Shown here: one piece after another, positions 21,952-33,151 of the stretch | Layout of the letters: every line of letters starts with the position of its first letter | How positions within the stretch are numbered: position 1 is the stretch's first letter | DNA from: Serripes groenlandicus | Taxonomy: Eukaryota; Mollusca; Bivalvia; Cardiida; Cardiidae | Direction of reading: 5' to 3' | Length of the DNA: 64,000 nucleotides | Assembly (NCBI GenBank): GCA_031761405.1 | Contig: JASEVX010000011.1 | Coordinates: 27,019,527 to 27,083,526, forward strand | Program-made: the position numbers and the translations under genes | Notes under the pieces: model-generated | The model's input: the letters and a program-made list of their open reading frames with translations, nothing else | The model's database searches: none | What the model was told of the DNA's origin: nothing

Positions 21952-22225
21952 GATTCGCAATAGGTCAGTCGATAAACACGAAGGCTATCAATCCAGAGGT
22001 CTCGGGTTTGATTCCCGGCGTCGCCAGTCATTCTTTCTGGTGATTAATACAAGTAAGTGTGACTAGCATTATTAGTCTTCGACCAACGAGCTAAATTGTC
22101 TATGATGATGGTAGACAGTTGCCTTGGAAGAATGTTGTGTGGAATACTGGTGCTGGTAAAACACGTTAGGTTAACGGGTCGCCGTACTATAACTTTAATA
22201 CCGTTTAAAACTTCGTTAATCTCCA
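21952..22225 (+). repeat. tRNA-derived SINE, family with TTCTGGTGATTAATAC body
   Basis: The B box TCGGGTTTGATTCCCGGC near 22002 is preceded by an A-box-like region (GGTCAGTCGATAAACACGAA). The body ACAAGTAAGTGTGACTAGCA and GAATGTTGTGTGGAATACTG leads to an end CCGTTTAAAACTTCGTTAAT. A diverged relative is at 5826. Confidence 0.65.
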
Positions 22226-22310
22226 ATACACGGAACAGGGTTTAATATCCTGTGGTGAGAGATTTCAACTCATGGACTATCTAGACTCTCTTGCATGTAG
22301 TTTAAGATTA

Positions 22311-22850
22311 TTTCAACAGTGGTTTATTTTAAAGTTACATCACGGCGGCCAATATACCTTACCTTCTTTATCCTGGCATTCTCGCACCACTACTACTAAC
22401 GACATTCTTCCTTCTGTCCCTAGTTTATAAACCATATTAGTCGTTCTCAAAGTGAAAGTACCCAGAATCAAAGTAGATTTCTATATGGTTCCAGAAAAGA
22501 TTTGTGAGGACATCAATAGGATGCTTGCTGTGAAACTTTCATCCAAATTGACCCACTGGTTACAGAGGAGAAGATGTTAATGCAAAGACGCACACAAGCA
22601 CTTTGAACAATATGCAATGACATATTAAGCTGGACTGGTTTTCAGCCTGGAGAGGTCAAAATGTAAATAATAAGATGTTTAATCTGACCCAAGCAACCAG
22701 CTATTTTCACACATATACCAATTTCAGTCAATTTGTGGAGGACGAATGACGCTTGTCAAAATGAATAGTACATGATCGGAATGAATCATTCATCGAGCCA
22801 AATGCATGCCCTCTGGAGTACTAGCCCACGCTGTTACCAACAAAACTCGC
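22311..22850 (-). repeat. Decayed SINE, 'GAGCTGGGATTCGAACTC' family, split by about 340 bp
   Basis: 22311-22400 (TTTCAACAGTGG, TACATCACGGCGGCCA) matches the 3' part of the full-length copy at 8049. 22741-22850 (GACGAATGACGCTTGTCAAA) matches its central part, with a poorly preserved head. The sequence between is unrelated and may be an insertion. Confidence 0.4.
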
Positions 22851-23796
22851 AACTCAGCTGGTATAAGTACATGTATTGGTTTTGTTCGACTTGCCTATGA
22901 CACCATTCAAAATGTATTTTTAATATCGCCTCTGCAAACGACTTCCCTGAAAAACACAGCTAAAATAACATAAAAAATATCGACCTCTACAAAACCAAAA
23001 CCATCCTAGAAATGTTTAGTACCAACGTTTCTTTGAAGCGAGCATCACTGACTTTCTTTTCTTTCTTGAAAGTCTCGTCCTTTTCTTTCTAACCAAACCC
23101 CGTTTGAGGGGAGGGGGAGGATTTGACCCTCTACTTAGCAATAAAAGCATTTTTTCATACCGTATGAACAAAGATTCTGAGGTTTTATTGCATGTATGTT
23201 TAATGTTTATAGAAGGTTATGACTTTTCAGTCTGCATTTTCTATCATATATTTCCGTTTTTGATTTGGCAATGTATTACTAGTATAACAAGGGACGTACC
23301 ATATGCCTTGCTCCATGTCTCGATTGACTTTCTTTAACAAGATCAGCAGACAGATTGATTCCGTCACGACAGACATTTAACCTACTGAAGAACACAAATA
23401 ACGTTTGTGAATTGCTCTACAACCAGAATGTAATTGAACCCTGTAGTCCATATGTAACAATTGTATTGCTGTAGCTTCCGATTCATTTCTTTTTTGATAT
23501 ATTCTTCTGCCAACCCGTATAATTCTTATTCCTATTTATATTCCGATTACAAATGTCGCTCATGCTATATGCCGTTTATGCAAAGTAATGGCGCAATATA
23601 ATATTGTATATTTGAATATGTGCTATATTCAAGGATCATCTGCATAATTAACAAATTAGTCGCATAATATTGCAAGCAACTTCACGCAGTCGTAGTAAAC
23701 CTGGATTGGGATACAAATACAAATCTAAATTGCCGCTTGTCATTCACTTCATAAATTTTGTTTTTTAATGAGCACGGTTCATGTATTGCTGATATT
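22851..23796. other. AT-rich sequence, nothing recognised
   Basis: The frame at 23104-23337 (+) is hydrophobic without a recognisable family. No repeat matched. Confidence 0.45.
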
Positions 23797-23935
23797 AACC
23801 ATTTCCGTCATACAAACGCTTTCTGGCGTCTATGCAGCAGACTACCTTGAAAATCATTGTGGCAAAGTAGAAGCTGCTCATGATGCCCTTACACATAGGC
23901 ATTCATTTGTGAATGCTGAATAAGATTTAAATTCA
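23797..23935. mobile_element. Decayed TTAA MITE copy
   Basis: TTAACCATTTCCGTCATACA, then TATGCAGCAGACTACCTTGA and AATCATTGTGGCAAAGTAGA follow the order of the 222-bp element's left half, with an inverted GCGTCTATGCAGC. The right end is not preserved. Confidence 0.45.
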
Positions 23936-25169
23936 GAATGATTGATACACTCGGGTCAGAAATGCATGTAGATAGAAAATATTATGTTCCTGTCTTCAGA
24001 TATGTACTTTATCTGACAAGGTTGGGACAATTATCATTTCTCTAAGCCTAGTCAGATAAAGTTTATGTCGAAAGTCAGGGACGAAATGTTCTATTTATCT
24101 TGCATGCACAATTATGTTTTCAGGTAAATATACATTCATTTTAAGGAGTTTTAAGAAATAACATACACAAACTACAAAATCTCATTCATAAATGACTCCA
24201 CATAAATAGAATGAAGTCACGCGCGTGCATAAATACGCGCCGAATTACATTGTGTACACACGACATACGGAAGCTAAAGAGTTCCGATTTTAACTCCATA
24301 TTTCTCGATTATTACTACTTAATTTGTATATCTAGTGTGACAAAATACCTTTCCACGGCAATATTAATTCGGGCATATACTTAGAAAAGTGTAAGTATTA
24401 CGGATGGGCCGTCTCTTCAGTACACGCCATAGGTCAACATGTATGTCAACCGCCGTGTTTTGAATAAGAATAGTTATGTTGGATCTGAAAAACGTACGTT
24501 GTTTTAAGTTAGTTCAGGCTATGGAAGTTCAAGGAACACTCAACATTTAAAGACAGAAGACTATATTCTAGACATGTGTGATGCTTAGTCGTCGTTTAGA
24601 TTGGAGATATTCATTTTTGGAAAAAGATACCGTCTTTGTTGTGGCTAGACATGTTGAAGACACGTTACGAAACTTTTAGTTTTGAAGATGATGATAACAC
24701 TAGCTGTACGTAAATGGTAAAGTTATATAACAAGAAGAAACATCTTCTGGATATCTAGATGTAACGCATAATGATTGTCTGTCGGAACTGCTGTATGAAA
24801 GAGTAATACATTGGTAGATAAGGCTGTTCGTGAACCCTTTCTCGTGGTAGAAAATAGACTGACGATAGAACTTCAACGTTTGACGTCTATCGTGGAGGCA
24901 TTTAAATGTAAAACTACTTCTGGAAAGATATATATGCTTCCCATTATAGGACATCACTCGCTTCAGATTGTATTTAACAAGGTTACATATGAACTGATCA
25001 TGAGATAATAAACAGGTTTATGTTTGCTACATTTTCAACGAAGAAAGACAGTTCATGAAGTCAGACTGAGCATGCAGATTCCTTGTGATTTATATAGCCA
25101 CATTCTCTTCGATTTGTATTTTCATTGTTAAAATATGTTGAAATTGACTGCTATACTATCAACATAATT
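23936..25169. other. AT-rich sequence, nothing recognised
   Basis: Opposite-strand open frames at 24700-24957 (-) and 24811-25008 (+) overlap; neither resembles a known domain. Confidence 0.45.
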
Positions 25170-25418
25170 GAGCCGTTTCACGAGAAAACAAACATTATCG
25201 ACTCTGCGTAATGTATTGAACCAGATCAGCCTGCGCAGGATAATCCGGTCTGACACATTCCGTCTCAGGGGGATGGTGTATTGAGTAATGATTCCTGAAA
25301 CAGAAAAACCACATAAGGCGAAACGTGTCTGTCCGGGTTAGCCTGCGCGGCATGCTGAGGCTGATCCGGGTCGATACTTTTCGCAGTCAATAATTTTGGT
25401 TTTCTGGTGGAACGGCTC
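25170..25418 (-). mobile_element. GAGCC palindromic MITE, copy 3 (reverse orientation)
   Basis: Ends GAGCCGTTTCACGAGAAAAC and TTTCTGGTGGAACGGCTC. CAGCCTGCGCAGG in the left arm is shortened, and CCACATAAGGCGAAACGTGT is the middle in reverse orientation. AT-rich flanks, with no long target duplication. Confidence 0.87.
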
Positions 25419-25904
25419 ATTTATATTTCAGAAAAAATAGTTCCGGCGATTATTTCATTTCTAAAAATAAGTATACTGATAAACATAAAAGTTTGTCATA
25501 CCAGTAGAAATTCAAACAAAAAGTTTATCATACCAGTGTTATATATCGCCAGATCTGCTCATTGCATGATAAATTGGTTTCCTTATTCGATATCAGTTTA
25601 TTATTCCTTGTATCCTGCTATGACGATATCTAAACTAAGTCAGTTTAATGCCATAGAAGCTGGCGATAAATCATGAAAAAATGAATACGGTAAACTTTAA
25701 AATGAATTTAAAGAAGTGCGCAATTTTACACTAAATTCCGTGGTCTTTTTATTGTGGCTATTGTGGTACAGGTTTGACTGTATATGAGAATAATTTCAGG
25801 GACAGACTCATTTTCAAGTAAACTTTCTCCAGTTATGCCAGAGCTATTTCCCCTTAATTAGTGAAATCTAGTTTGATAGTATTTGTCTGATCTCTAACTG
25901 GAGC
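25419..25904. other. AT-rich sequence, nothing recognised
   Basis: The frame at 25407-25676 (+) starts inside the MITE and has no domain. Confidence 0.5.
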
Positions 25905-26096
25905 ACTCCTAACCCAACCAAGGGGTTGTAACTTCAAGCACGGTCAACATTCTTTCCGACGTTTGACAAAGGTCACTGTGACAAGCGGCATCCGTCTTCC
26001 ACCAGTGGGCTAACAGTCGTTGTGGTAAAGCAGCCAGTTGCTCGGAAAAACGATTTGTGGAGTAGTCAGTACTGGTGTGAGATAGCCAGGAAACAC
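25905..26096 (+). repeat. SINE fragment, 'GAGCTGGGATTCGAACTC' family, plus orientation
   Basis: GGGGTTGTAACTTCAAGCAC is a decayed B-box region. CATTCTTTCCGACGTTTGAC then AAAGGTCACTGTGACAAGCG and CCACCAGTGGGCTAACAGTC match the full-length copies at 8049 and 39911 in inverse orientation. It is 3'-truncated near 26096. Confidence 0.65.
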
Positions 26097-26216
26097 ATAG
26101 AATATAATGCTACACTCAATTTATTAATAGGAGCAGCTCTTCCTTTGCAAATGTGTTGATTGTTGGAAAAGGTTGTTCAATAGCATGTTGTCTATTGACT
26201 GTTGATAACCATTTTA

Positions 26217-26500
26217 CTCTTTAAATCACTTCGCTATTGGTGAGTTCAACATATAGCTGTCACAATGGCGGTTCGGTGAGTATGTCCGTGCGTCCATTAA
26301 TCTGTCTGTTCGACCCGCATCTTAACCATGCATAAAAGGATTTCTTAGAAAATTGGCACCATGATGAGGTGGTGTGTCGTGCACAAAATTCAGGCCTGTA
26401 CCTTAAATGTTAAGGTCACTCGTAGAGGCCAAAGGTACTGTTTGATAGGACTGACTTCTCCGGCCCGGACATTGTCAACAGTTTAGTGGTTTGTTGAGAG
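26217..26500 (+). repeat. Degenerate mollusc-type dispersed repeat
   Basis: CTGTCACAATGGCGGTTCGG is a decayed counterpart of the head seen at 7946. TTGGCACCATGATGAGGTGG, TGTGTCGTGCACAAAATTCA and TTAAGGTCACTCGTAGAGGC form a block I know as a widespread bivalve repeat of the 'aaggtcaaggtcac' type. Non-coding. Confidence 0.5.
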
Positions 26501-26878
26501 TGACTTTGCTTGTGAGAATCAACAGCCTTCATTTCATTTACGTTTTCTGGATCCATTAACTACTATGTCATCACTAAGGTGTTAGAATGTGATATAATTA
26601 GGATGATCTTGGTCCTGTTGATTTTAATATCTGCATGTGGATACATGTACTCCGATATACTACTTGTTACTTTACAGGATTTTCTACACGATCGCCACTA
26701 GTTCCTTCGGCGCTTTCATTGAAATCTCATTTGTGTCACTAGAAACTATATGAGATTATCTTTGTACTAGATAGTTTTCCAATCGTATTTCGTATCATAA
26801 CAAGACCATAAACAATCGACAAGCAACACTTGAAGGATAGGACAATCAATACATGATCGTATTTAAGCAAAATGGACC
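26501..26878. other. Nothing recognised
   Basis: Mixed-composition sequence between repeats; no frame or repeat matched. Confidence 0.5.
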
Positions 26879-27124
26879 ACATCAGTGTTGTAGGGGTAGA
26901 GAGTCCGTCTTTGAGGTGGGAGGTCGCGGGTACAAACTCGGTTCCTTCCGAATTATTTAATAATGGTAGTTATGGTTACCCTCATATGCGCTCAAGTGTA
27001 TGGGGTTAGCATAACAATTGGTCTGATTGTGTAAGGGTAAATAAACCAGAAGTACTGGTAACTTAGCCAGGAAAACGCCGTGTTATAGTTTGTTGATAGC
27101 GGCGGAAATGCCGAACAAAGAAAC
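26879..27124 (+). repeat. tRNA-derived SINE, commonest family
   Basis: The head TCAGTGTTGTAGGGGTAGAG and AGTCCGTCTTTGAGGTGGGA, then a decayed B box (CGGGTACAAACTCGG). The body AATAATGGTAGTTATGGTTA, GGTAAATAAACCAGAAGTAC and end GATAGCGGCGGAAATGCCGA are present. Confidence 0.8.
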
Positions 27125-27329
27125 CAAACGGATCAAACGTTACATTATAATTCGATAAGTGTCATGTGAATGGTCTTGTCTTGTTGCATCACTTTTATGA
27201 GGTCGTATAAATAAAGGACATATTAGCGTTTTAAATAGAAGTTACATATTGAGCCATTTCACAGATAAAATAAATTTGCATCCGAAGATTTTGAATAATT
27301 GTATGCAAAATATGAAATATATGTAGATG

Positions 27330-27520
27330 AAATTATGATTATTGAAAACGATTGAAAAAGATTTGCAAGCGGAGAAATTGCTCATTGTCATATAGTGTTT
27401 CAGAGTTGTCTGCTGTATATGCGTCAGAAAGCGTATGTGTGCCAGAAGGCGTCTGCGTTTCAGAAAGCGTCTGTTTGTCAGAAAGCATATGTGTGTCGTA
27501 AAGGAAACGAGACTAGACTC
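27330..27520. mobile_element. Decayed TTAA MITE right half with 18-20 bp tandem expansion
   Basis: GCGGAGAAATTGCTCATTGT then GTTGTCTGCTGTATATGCGT match the element's centre and right arm. The GCGTCAGAAAGCGT module is then repeated about five times with GTATGTGTGC/GTCTGCGTTT variants between 27415 and 27500. Confidence 0.5.
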
Positions 27521-29100
27521 GCCTGTGCCTTTACGTTTCGCTCGTTTTTTCTGATGTTATTCACATATTTTGGGTAAACTAAAACATATGAATGGTTTTG
27601 ACGGTTAACATGAGTATGAAGAATTTACGAGTCCTATGCTATTAGACTTAAAATTGTCATTTGTTTAAGCATATATTCCACTTTAAAATATGGCCAAGAT
27701 ATCAAATCCGTTAACAATGAAGACAAGTCCTTTCCTACCATGTCTGTAGTTTTCCTTTTGGGTATTTATTTATCTTTTTCATTACAATAATACAATGACG
27801 TCAGCATTATAAAAAATATCCGGTTAGTCAATAAAACCCTATCAGTTTTATTTGAGAACTATTTTTAAAAATAGACAGCGAGTGTGATAACACGCAAATT
27901 ATCACATATCAGATCACGTGTTTTCATTCGTTTATCGAGTACGTATTATCATATGTAATAAGTTCCTCTATACATACCTTTTGTTTCGATATTTACTTTT
28001 CATCCAATCAAAACATAGCAATATCGTGACTGTAACAGAAAATCCTCTCTGGACACAATTGTTAAATAAATGGTTTAGTAAAGTTCATACACATTACCTA
28101 TGGTCGGGGGGAAATCGCCGACTACGACGTCGATTTGTTAACCCATATTACGAATGGCACGTAGTTTCTGACTTAATGAGCAACCATGTCACCGGTAGCC
28201 ATTTAACTTTCAGAAAATAAACCAATACATATCCTTACAGAAATCAAGTGTCTTCGCAAATGATGCCGTTTCAAGTTACGTGTTCCATTCGCAACTGCAA
28301 GTGTGGATACAGGAAACGGAAGGTAGCTCAGTTCTACTACCAGCAACTTATTCACAGAGATGTCATTTGGCATTCACAAGATAATTAATCCGTGATCACA
28401 TCATTGCATTGATTAAATTATAAGCGTTGCATGCTAATAAACATTGGGAATTGGATTTGGTATGAACCGGATCGTTTCATACTTTAAAGCATTTAAGCAG
28501 ACACGTTTAATGTCTATTTAACAAATGATCTGTTGTTTGCTCAAAAGCAGAGCATTATTGAGGGCTTAAACTGAACTACATTCAGTTGATTGAATTTCGT
28601 TACTTGTTAACATTTTTGTCATCTTGTCTAATGTCCTTATTTTTATTAAATTAAATCGGCGAAGTATACGAAAAGAAAAATGTTCTTACATATACTAATT
28701 GAAGGAGGCGAACAAAAATACTGTTCTATCATACACTATTTCGAGTTGCAATACAGTGATCGATCGAAATTTTCTAAATGATAAAATAATCAAACGCTTC
28801 TCCTCATCAGTTAGTAAGTGATATCTGCAGATTCAATGAGTCGTGACTATACGATGTTCCACCATGTACATACAGTAGTCTCGCAATAACTCGGAGTCGA
28901 AAGGAATCAATGAATTACTTGTAGTTCTCGACATGTACGTGATTTAAGATGTGATTATCTACGTTTTTGAAGTCAGCCCTATAAATATTTTTTACTTAAG
29001 TATTTAACATGAACAGTGAGTCAGTGATTAAATCACATCAGGAAAACAGCACCACAGCAGTTCTGATTGTTGGTAAATAGATATGTTCAAGAAAATAACC
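27521..29100. other. AT-rich sequence, no supported gene
   Basis: A 100-codon frame at 27918-28220 (+) includes a basic stretch (GGNRRLRRRF). It has no recognisable family and lies in AT-rich DNA without clear splice or start context. Nothing else seen. Confidence 0.45.
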
Positions 29101-29298
29101 TGCCTCGGTGGTGTATTGGTAGAGCGTCCGTCGCGGGTTCGATTCCAGGTCAGGTCATACCTAAGATTTCAAGATGGTAGCAATGACGTTCATTGTTGAG
29201 TAGATAGAATTGTGACGGACTGACTGGTGTCATGATAAATGAACAAGTAGCACTGGAAATGTACTGTAGAAAGCGGTGTTGAACATCAAACAATCAAC
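29101..29298 (+). repeat. tRNA-derived SINE, commonest family, with intact A and B boxes
   Basis: CCTCGGTGGTGTATTGGTAG then AGCGTCCG is a clean A-box region. B box GGTTCGATTCC is at 29136-29146. The spacing between them is short because the usual GGTGCGGGAGG segment is missing. The body runs to GAAAGCGGTGTTGAACATCA then AACAATCAAC at 29298, and its last 69 bp are duplicated next door. Confidence 0.9.
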
Positions 29299-29367
29299 TC
29301 ATGATAAATGAACAAGTAGCACTGGAAATGTACTGTAGAAAGCGGTGTAGAACATCAAGCAATCAAC
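29230..29367 (+). repeat. 69-bp tandem duplication of the SINE 3' tail
   Basis: TCATGATAAATGAACAAGTA and GCACTGGAAATGTACTGTAG occur at 29230 and again at 29299. The units, 29230-29298 and 29299-29367, differ at only two visible positions. Confidence 0.95.
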
Positions 29368-29574
29368 GTTCACGAAATTGATTCGAGTTATCGCGAGGGC
29401 AGTGTTTATTTCTCCTTTGTATAAACGGCAGGTTCAATCAGATTTGCTTTCGTCGCATAATTACAGGATTGATTGTGGTATTTTCCGAATGATAAAGTGT
29501 TGACGCGTGATTGGAATATGATGAGTACCCCAAAGCGGGCCAGGAAATCATTCCTGCGGATTTTTCCGCAATAA

Positions 29575-29765
29575 ACAGTGGTGCAGAGGAAAAGCGTCGG
29601 GGTCTCTCGTATTAAAGGTCCCGGGATGAGCTGGTTCTGACTTTTGGGACTTTTAGGGACACAAACGGCGGGAATACTGTATCCAGGAACCAGAATTCGA
29701 AGGTGATTAAAATAAGTGTAAAGCTAGTTTTGCAATTGATGTGAAATCAGTTTAAACTAAACTTA
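29575..29765 (+). repeat. tRNA-derived SINE, 'ACACAAACGGCG' family, copy 2
   Basis: CAGTGGTGCAGAGGAAAAGC head; the B box is decayed (AAAGGTCCCGGGAT). GGGACACAAACGGCGGGAAT, CCAGGAACCAGAATTCGAAG and TTTTGCAATTGATGTGAAAT match the copy at 6603. Confidence 0.65.
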
Positions 29766-29938
29766 ACTATTCAATATCGCTGAAAACATAAGCTGAGTCA
29801 GTTACAGTGCCGTATCGAAAATATAAGACGAGGTTTAGAGAATAGATAATTGACAATTATCAGTCATCTTTTTTACAGGCGATATGTCATAAGCTGTAAT
29901 ACTTGATCTCTTGTATACAGAAGTATGCACTTTGGAAA

Positions 29939-30170
29939 TAAAGGGCTTGGCGTGAAACGGTTGTAACTAAAATTGGTATTATGTTACCAAGGTTTATCAC
30001 CTCGCCATAAAGTCTTTAAAAGCGTTAAATCATTTTTCTTGACAATGGAAATTTAGGTGCCATTGCTCGTTCTAAATTTGCATTGTTTACAAAGGGGTCA
30101 AAATTGCCCCTAAACCAGGGTTTTCAAAATAGGTTTTTAGTTACAACCGTTTCACGCCAAGCCCTCGATA
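29939..30170 (-). mobile_element. CGAGGGCTTGGCGTG fold-back MITE, copy 2 (inverted)
   Basis: AGGGCTTGGCGTGAAACGGT then TGTAACTAAAATTGG opens it, and AGTTACAACCGTTTCACGCC then AAGCCCTCG closes it at 30167. The flanks read ATAA on both sides, the complement of the TTAT flanking copy 1, which fits the reversed orientation. The first two bases of the left end are lost. The centre has lost part of the hairpin (only TGCCATTGCTC remains). Confidence 0.82.
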
Positions 30171-30370
30171 AGATCACTGTGACACGGACCCTTTAACTTG
30201 AAATACCAAGTTCTATCCCAAACACCATACAATCTAGGGACTTTAAGCTCGGTTAATAGATTTAGCTAGGACTCAAAAGGTGTCTGAAAATAATAACATT
30301 TGACCATACCCTGGATTATTTGAACACCTTTCGTTCGTTTTCTGTCGATCACTGCTCGTCAGTTGTCTTC

Positions 30371-30775
30371 TGTTACCCAGCTGAAGAAGTCTTACAAAAC
30401 CAGGACTTGAACCCGGGACCTCTCGTCCCGAAGGCGAACACTGTACTACGTCGCTACAAAAGCTAACTCCATAGAAAGGCAGAATAAGTATACAAACACA
30501 AAGCTACATATTGTCTATCTAGGGACAGATCACTTTACCACATTCTCCCCCTCCATATGAAGATTCATCCTCGAAATTCTTCAATAAACAACAACTATTG
30601 CTCTATCTCAGATCACTGCGGGTTTATTACGGTAGGCGCCAATGTAACCCAGCTGTAAAAGTCCGACCATACCAGGACCCGAAACCTGGACCTCTCGTCC
30701 CGGTGGCAAATACTCTACCCTGTCGCTACAAAACTTAGTTACATTATACAGATTGTCTATCTATGGGACATTTCG
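30371..30775 (-). repeat. Two direct copies of a tRNA-like SINE fragment (minus)
   Basis: GTTACCCAGCTGAAGAAGTC...AACCCGGGACCTCTCGTCCC...GTCGCTACAAAAG...TTGTCTATCTAGGGAC at 30371-30530 recurs as GTAACCCAGCTGTAAAAGTC...AACCTGGACCTCTCGTCCC...GTCGCTACAAAACTTAG...TTGTCTATCTATGGGAC at 30642-30775. The minus strand reads GGGTTCAAGTCCTGG, a B box. Read as a whole tRNA the acceptor arms do not pair, so this is a SINE head and not a tRNA gene. Confidence 0.6.
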
Positions 30776-31924
30776 ATATGCCAATGTTAATGGCCTGATT
30801 AAATACATGCTGTTTCGGTAAATTGCGATCTTCGAATGTTATATGTATTTATGTAACCACACAGAGGTGTCAAGCGCTTCTCCGTTCGCCGTTAATACAC
30901 CAACAATTGATGCAAAGGTTATAACGATTGCACAAATATCTTTCAAACTTGTATTTTCATCTATATCATAATGCTTATGGGTAAAGAAAAATAATAAGGT
31001 AATTAAACAACATCTCAACATTGTTTATTTCATAAGAGTAGTAAGATTGAGACAGGTTGGTTTCAAAAACAAATCGGTAACAATTTTTTGTTTAATTTGT
31101 CTAAATGCAATACTAAACACTTCCGTGAGCCAATGATATAATTTCCACTTACTTTGTATGTGCTGCCACTACTTTAGTTCTGCTATTGCATATTCAAATT
31201 CGATTGCAGAAATACAACCAACCATATTTTAAAATGATTTGTTCATTTATATCGGCACGAGGGTTTGATTAATGAGGACAACTCAAAAGCTCTTCAGTTG
31301 CATTTATAAATCACTTATATCACAAGACAAATAATCGCATGAATTGGTTATAAACAATTAAACAGATGGATTCCTAGTGAGAGATGAATCACAAATGCTA
31401 TTTCGTGTGACAGAAGATATCCAACGAAATGCTTTAAAAGAGCATTCATAATCTGGGGTTTTAATTTCCATTAAAGAAACGTCGTTTAATTTCGCTGTCT
31501 TGCTAGTCTAAATAAATCTGAATATTACTTTCAACACACTGTTCTCATTTCCGTGTACCAGCACTCCAAACAATATTCCTACCACATTAGTACCAAAACC
31601 GGTTCAAACTCTCGGCCCCTGGATTGATATTTCTCATCCTTATTGACTTAAACATCATTTCCCCCACGTAGAGAAAATTCAACCCAAATGACTATTACAT
31701 GTGCAGCAGTAATGTGACGTTGGCGAATGTTGTTTGGAATAAGTTCGGTGAAACCGATTTGACTTCATGACCGTGGAGTTGGAATTCCTCGTCTTTAGTG
31801 ATCATGTTACAACAGGCAAACTCCTTTTGTCAGTGTATAACATTCCAATTATGTGTATGCATTGCAAAAGTAACTTGGTCTGTTTGGAAGTACGTCCCAT
31901 CCCGTCATCCACGTTTATTCAAAC
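30776..31924. other. AT-rich sequence; one short hydrophobic frame, not called
   Basis: The frame at 30839-31021 (-) starts with a true ATG and a hydrophobic N-terminus (MLRCCLITLLFFF). It is only 60 codons with no family match. A weak decayed tRNA-like region lies near 31600. Confidence 0.4.
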
Positions 31925-32055
31925 ATACAGAGAGCACGAGACCAGGGTTCGATCCACGATTGGGGTCTACCATAAAGTTTAAAAGTAGGATTTACCTCCT
32001 TTGCGCTCAGGGATATCGTGGATATTACACACATGATATACCGTCGTCAGCATAA
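31925..32055 (+). repeat. SINE fragment with B box
   Basis: ACCAGGGTTCGATCCACGAT gives a good B box near 31944. TTTACCTCCTTTGCGCTCAG and AGCATAACAGC match the middle of the commonest SINE. It is cut off by the MITE that follows. Confidence 0.55.
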
Positions 32056-32064
32056 CAGCTAATA

Positions 32065-32308
32065 TGAGCCGTTCCGCGAGAAAACCAACAGTGTTGACTC
32101 TGCGTAAAGTATCGACCCGGATCAGCATAAACATGCCTCACAAGCTAACCCGGGCAGACACTTTTCGCCTCCTGAGGATTTTCTGTTTCAGGAATCATTA
32201 CCCTATACACCTATCCCCTGAGACGGAATGTGTCGGCCCGAACAGCGCAGGCTGATCTGGTCGATACATTACGCACAGTCATGGTTTTTTTTTTCGTTGA
32301 ACGGCTCA
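32065..32308 (+). mobile_element. GAGCC palindromic MITE, copy 4
   Basis: TGAGCCGTTCCGCGAGAAAA left end, ACACTTTTCGCCTCCTGAGG middle, CCTGAGACGGAATGTGTCGG and GTTGAACGGCTCA right end. The right-arm inner palindrome is reduced to GCGCAGGCTGATCTGG. The left arm is nearly consensus. Confidence 0.9.
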
Positions 32309-32620
32309 AATGTAAAACATGTCCACAGCTAGCATTTTACGCTATAACGCACGTATTGTTAATGGTAATAACTTCAGATATTCCGTTCCCAAACGGTTCA
32401 TGTGATTGAAACATAATTCGGCACAAATTGTTCCCTTTAGATTTTCTCCAAAAAATATATACCTGATAATTCAGATTCTTTAAAAAAAAAAAACATGGCC
32501 TCTAGCGAGCATAATTAGGCACAAATGGGTCGCTATGAAGCCTTCTACAATAATGCCCTCAACGATACATGTGTCAGCTTGAAAAAATACGAGCACATTT
32601 TCAGATAGTTGATAAACCTC
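32309..32620. repeat. Degenerate 'GGCACAAATTGTTCC' repeat fragment
   Basis: AATTCGGCACAAATTGTTCC then AAAAAACATGGCCTCTAGCG and TAGGCACAAATGGGTCGCTA resemble blocks of the long mollusc-type repeat (compare 8340-8892 and 60311). It is heavily diverged. Confidence 0.4.
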
Positions 32621-33151
32621 TGTCATATGAAATGGAAACCGTTCACGCTTATAACTATTAAATGGGCGTATGTCAAGCTTTATGAACGTTGACAGAGATT
32701 GATTCTACGTCAGCAGAATAAAAAAATATATCTTTAAATGTGTCAATCGGGAATTCGTGGTCAAGGTTTCATGAAATCCTGACGGTAAGTTGTACGCCAA
32801 ATACGTGTAAATACATTATTTATGCCGGATGTAAGCCTATTTGAAATAAACATAACTGGTTGTGCCTTGAACCATTGTCAAACTCATGCCCGTTGTTAAT
32901 CATAAGGCGGGAGTTTGTTGTATCCAAAATCGTTTGAGCAATACATTTGTTGAAGGGATCTCAAAACATGTTCACAATATGGCATTACTAAAGCTAGATT
33001 TGATGAAGTGACTCGTGGAGTAAAGAAGATTTTAACTTAACGAATATTTATTTCAGTGTTAAAAGATACAATACAACAATGCAAAATAGGAACAATTTTA
33101 AAAATGCCATTTTTTGTGTGTATGCGTACTGATTTCATACACGTTATTCAC
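32621..33151. other. AT-rich sequence, nothing recognised
   Basis: No gene or repeat identified. Confidence 0.5.

Noticed and set aside
27918..28220. Plus-strand 100-codon frame with a basic cluster
   Set aside because: Tyrosine/isoleucine-rich AT-driven translation without homologue or gene context.
30839..31021. Minus-strand 60-codon frame with a signal-peptide-like start
   Set aside because: Too short and AT-driven, with no family, cleavage site or splice support.
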